Below are positions 43,843 to 46,257 of a stretch of 46,257 nucleotides of DNA, one piece after another. Numbering within the stretch: the stretch's first letter is position 1; each line of letters begins with the position of its first letter. Source of the stretch: Leptospiraceae bacterium (GTDB taxonomy: Bacteria > Spirochaetota > Leptospiria > Leptospirales > Leptospiraceae). The notes below the pieces were generated by a model. That model worked only from the letters and a program-made list of their open reading frames with translations, did no database searches and was not told the origin of the DNA. The translations under genes and the position numbers were made by a program. The DNA is taken from NCBI GenBank assembly GCA_947458405.1, contig CANGZW010000014.1:1-46257 (forward strand), given 5' to 3'.

Positions 43843-44144
43843 AATAATTACTTTTGGATAATTCCCATTCTTTATAAAAAGACCCAAAATTTTCCCCTGA
43901 AATTCAATGGGAATCCAAAATTAGATTCAAATCTAATTTCTAATTTTAATACCAAAAAACAGAGAACTCACCCTAGAATTTTAAGATAAAAAATGATGAA
44001 ATTTTTGTAGTAAAAAAATAGGTATGTCAGAATATATTCTGTATAAAAAATAGGTCATTGGATATTATAGAAATCTAAGAATTTGAATTAATCAAATTCA
44101 GAAAACAATACTAAAATTAATAAATACAAATAGAGGGAACTAAC
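43843..44144. other. 302-base spacer rich in inverted repeats upstream of the SUFU pair
   Basis: No ORF. Structures seen are ATTCCCATT/AATGGGAAT (43861-43869, 43906-43914), extendable with GGAT and a 2-base bulge; ATTAGATT/AATCTAAT (43920-43937); a perfect 14-base palindrome CAGAATATATTCTG (44028-44041), flanked by direct repeats AAAAAATAGGT (44013-44023, 44045-44055) 32 bases apart; and GAATTTGA/TCAAATTC (44079-44099). The first may be the terminator of the DUF4384 gene; the palindrome with its flanking repeats resembles an operator. GAGGGA near 44134 is the ribosome site of the next gene. Confidence 0.55.
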
Positions 44145-44399
44145 ATGGGTATGAAATCCTACATGACTCCAGAGTCTGCCGTTGAAACATTTATAAAATG
44201 CAAAAAAGAAAATATAGCTGTACCTGAATCTGTTTATGAATCATTTAAAAACTACAAAAAATGGTCTGAAAACTCTTTGAAAGGCTTAATAAATGCATCC
44301 GCCTACTATCCGGATATAATCGATGCTACAATGGAAGAAGGTATCAATAATCAAATAGCTGAATTCAAAAAAAGAGTCGTACCTTCTCGAATCTTTTAA
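44145..44399 (+). CDS. Small protein of unknown function, first gene of the SUFU pair
   Basis: An 84-aa soluble helical protein (SYMTPESAVETFIKCKKENI, ESFKNYKKWSENSLKGLINAS, INNQIAEFKKRVVPSRIF). No recognised motif. The GAGGGA ribosome site lies 5-10 bases before the ATG. Its TAA shares one base with the ATG of the SUFU gene (TAATG), so the two are translationally coupled and likely act together. Candidate roles are a partner, chaperone or regulator of the SUFU protein; this is inference from layout only. Confidence 0.7.
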   Translation: MGMKSYMTPESAVETFIKCKKENIAVPESVYESFKNYKKWSENSLKGLINASAYYPDIIDATMEEGINNQIAEFKKRVVPSRIF

Positions 44400-45529
44400 T
44401 GGAAGACAATGTAATTTATCAGGAAACCAATCCCTATGGCTCATTTGGGGCGTTTGTAGAAGATGACGGGAGAACGATTTATCTCTACCTTCAATCTATC
44501 TTTAATCCAGAAAAAGAGATGAGAGCCCTTTGGGTTCAAAATCGAATCCCAGCTCCTTTAATCAGAAACTCTGAAGATTCTAAAAAAGGACTCGCACCCT
44601 ATTTATGTAAAGATGAGATCATGGAAAACTCACCTATTGAGCCTCTGGATAAAGAGAAGATTCATTTTATCTGGACAGAGGAAGGCGATGGTGTAGCCCT
44701 ATTTTACCAAGAAAAGCTCATCGCCTTTGTTCCCCCCTGGTCGGGTATAAAAAATATCTCCGGGTATTCTAAATATGCTAAACTGGAGACAATTACAGCC
44801 CATCCCTTAGGAGATTCCGAACACGGTGTTTTAGTGGATAGAATTGAAAAATCCAAAAAGTTTTGGGAGTTTAGAGCTGAGCCGAATTCATGGAAAAATA
44901 TCCAAGCCCATAGACTCCAATTTTTAGAAAACAAGATGAGCACTCATAGTAAATACTGGTCAGCTGATGGAGGCAAATTTCCTCACCTAGCAATCTTAAA
45001 ATTTATTCCCCCTTCCACAACTGACATCGTTTTGTATTGCACACTGGGGATGAGTGCTCAAAATTTGCCTACAGTAGAATTGTATTTAAAAGAATATGAA
45101 AATCATGCTAGAATTGAAATTATTTTTGCCCTTAAACTGGTTGATGGTGTAGATAACACAGATACATGGGTTCCGAATTGTATCGGTGAGTTCATAAAAT
45201 ACCCCTGGAATATGGGAAAATGGTTCGGGGAAGGACATACAATCACATTGCCCCGCAGAGATCCTGAGGCACTCTATTTGAATTTTTCTCATCTTTTTTT
45301 AACGGCAAATCCCCCATACGGATTTATCAATGAAAAACAGATTGACAGACCAATTCAATCGGGGTTAGTAAGCGAGGAAGGACAGAATATAAATTTCTTA
45401 TATGCCATTCCTATTACCGAAGAAGAAGTCCACTACATAAGGACGCAGGGGGCTAAGTCTTTTTTAACTCTAATGGAGTCCAAACAATTAGGATGGTTTC
45501 ATAACTCCGAAAGAGAGAGTTTGTTTTAA
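44399..45529 (+). CDS. Suppressor-of-fused (SUFU) domain protein
   Basis: A 376-aa protein. The C-terminal half (about 170-376) shows bacterial SUFU landmarks: IVLYCTLGMSAQNLP, EIIFALKL, IKYPWNMGKWFGEGHTITLPRRD, FSHLFLTANPP and YAIPITEEEVHYIRTQGAKS. The N-terminal half (NPYGSFGAFVEDDGRTIYLYL, PPWSGIKNISGYSKYAK) is a beta-rich domain I cannot name. Bacterial SUFU proteins are often immunity or toxin-neutralising proteins of polymorphic toxin systems, though many have no known partner. No toxin is seen in the window. No signal peptide, so it is cytoplasmic. Confidence 0.78.
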   Translation: MEDNVIYQETNPYGSFGAFVEDDGRTIYLYLQSIFNPEKEMRALWVQNRIPAPLIRNSEDSKKGLAPYLCKDEIMENSPIEPLDKEKIHFIWTEEGDGVALFYQEKLIAFVPPWSGIKNISGYSKYAKLETITAHPLGDSEHGVLVDRIEKSKKFWEFRAEPNSWKNIQAHRLQFLENKMSTHSKYWSADGGKFPHLAILKFIPPSTTDIVLYCTLGMSAQNLPTVELYLKEYENHARIEIIFALKLVDGVDNTDTWVPNCIGEFIKYPWNMGKWFGEGHTITLPRRDPEALYLNFSHLFLTANPPYGFINEKQIDRPIQSGLVSEEGQNINFLYAIPITEEEVHYIRTQGAKSFLTLMESKQLGWFHNSERESLF

Positions 45530-45609
45530 AAAATACTTACTTTTAAATCGAAAATATAGCTTTATAATTAAAAAAAATCCCGTAGTATACGAGAGAGGGT
45601 TCTCACTTC

Positions 45610-46257
45610 ATGAAAAAATATATCCTTACTGACCAAAAGACCTTAACAACGATTTTGGGTCGTATTATTAATAAGCCTATCAATTCAGTAACAGAGGATA
45701 AAAAATACATAATAACCAAAGTAATGGCTGAAAAAGACTTAAATAACACAACAAACGTTATTTTAGAAGCCGTTGAGGGAGAAATTGAAAAACCCCAGGC
45801 TCTAGTTTCCATTATGAAGGAAAATAAAGTAGAAATCAGACTAAAACAGGATAACCCCTACCGTAATGACCTTTATATTATTTTAGAGATAATAATTGAG
45901 CCCCTAGAAAGATCAGCCGCTCGAGCAACTATTAAAAACATTAAACTATTAAATCTACACTACGCCCCCCAGTTAGATTTAACTTCTGTACTATCTCTCT
46001 ATGGAAAAACATCAATAATTACGCAAACTATCCAGCAATTTCAGGTAATGCTGGAGAGCTCCCTCAATCAATTCGGTTATTTTATCACAAAAGTACAGGT
46101 GGGCTTTTACTATTCAGCAGATACCCCTCTTTTAAATGCCTTAGCAGATGCAAAATCAGCATATTTTATGAGAGATGCCTACAAAAAACAGTTTTATACA
46201 GAACGAGGCTTCTTCAATCCACCTACCCGATTTAAACCCCAAGTCATAGATTCAATG
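45610..46257 (+). CDS. Unrecognised protein, truncated by the right edge of the window
   Basis: From the ATG at 45610, with a GAGAGAGGG ribosome site about 9 bases upstream, the frame stays open for 216 codons to the last base. The visible part is soluble and mixed alpha/beta: KKYILTDQKTLTTILGRI, KPQALVSIMKENKVEIRLKQ, YIILEIIIEPLERSAARATI and FYYSADTPLLNALADAKSAYF. It could be one of the Leptospira-specific families with PilZ-like beta parts (possibly DUF1577, from memory), but this is unverified. It is 80 bases after the SUFU gene and may be a separate unit. Confidence 0.72.
   Translation, partial: MKKYILTDQKTLTTILGRIINKPINSVTEDKKYIITKVMAEKDLNNTTNVILEAVEGEIEKPQALVSIMKENKVEIRLKQDNPYRNDLYIILEIIIEPLERSAARATIKNIKLLNLHYAPQLDLTSVLSLYGKTSIITQTIQQFQVMLESSLNQFGYFITKVQVGFYYSADTPLLNALADAKSAYFMRDAYKKQFYTERGFFNPPTRFKPQVIDSM

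Noticed and set aside
45603-45812. Minus-strand 69-codon frame at the right end
   Set aside because: Antisense shadow of the plus-strand gene that runs off the window.

Overview
The window looks like a low-GC (about one third G+C by eye) spirochaete chromosome, most likely a member of the Leptospiraceae. The evidence is a flbD-motA-motB-fliL flagellar motor block in spirochaete order, a CMP-Kdo synthetase (kdsB, implying a Kdo-containing LPS, which Leptospira has and most other spirochaetes lack), lipoprotein-type signal peptides, and an MBOAT plus SGNH-like acyltransferase pair. The assignment rests on gene content read by eye; no database was searched. No rRNA, tRNA or CRISPR was seen.

Left arm, + strand (113-8666): a tightly packed run nadC - rel (ppGpp synthetase/hydrolase) - NYN nuclease - DHH phosphoesterase - MBOAT O-acyltransferase - SGNH-like partner, then a flavodoxin-fold quinone reductase and a cation diffusion facilitator (CDF) interrupted by one in-frame TAA. 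Several junctions overlap, so the first six genes probably form one operon.

Accessory and decaying segment (8.4-16.7 kb): TMEM220-like protein, a Phd/VapC toxin-antitoxin pair, a GT-C-like membrane protein, a DUF4143-type AAA ATPase with an operator-like repeat over its putative -35 box, then a series of damaged genes (a small frameshifted ORF, a frameshifted membrane protein, an IS66-type transposase remnant with three in-frame stops, a HigB toxin with an internal deletion and its HigA antitoxin), and small membrane or lipoprotein genes.

Middle (16.8-31.6 kb): AHSA1/SRPBCC protein, a very large acidic TPR membrane protein with 66-bp in-gene repeats, a secreted two-E-set (CBM48-like) protein, a small coupled ORF and a lipoprotein of the alkaline phosphatase/sulfatase superfamily. 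On the - strand follows a run sthA - glycosyltransferase - flbD - motA - motB - fliL, closed by a strong hairpin terminator that sits directly before kdsB and an aldo/keto reductase.

Right arm (31.6-46.3 kb): a - strand operon of an exported protein, bcp-type peroxiredoxin, pepA, and an unusual single gene fusing an AGCS-family amino acid symporter to phosphatidylserine decarboxylase. Then come a HAMP/SpoIIE phosphatase with a TPR-like membrane protein and a convergent STAS protein (a partner-switching module), a four-gene run with a CPBP protease and mazG, a DUF4384 protein, a 300-bp spacer full of inverted repeats, and a coupled pair of an 84-aa protein and a SUFU-domain protein. The last ORF runs off the right edge.

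The most noteworthy items are the symporter-decarboxylase fusion, the SUFU pair behind the palindrome-rich spacer, the TPR giant that could be a periplasmic flagellar collar component, and the decaying segment. None of these is proven to be a new system from sequence alone.
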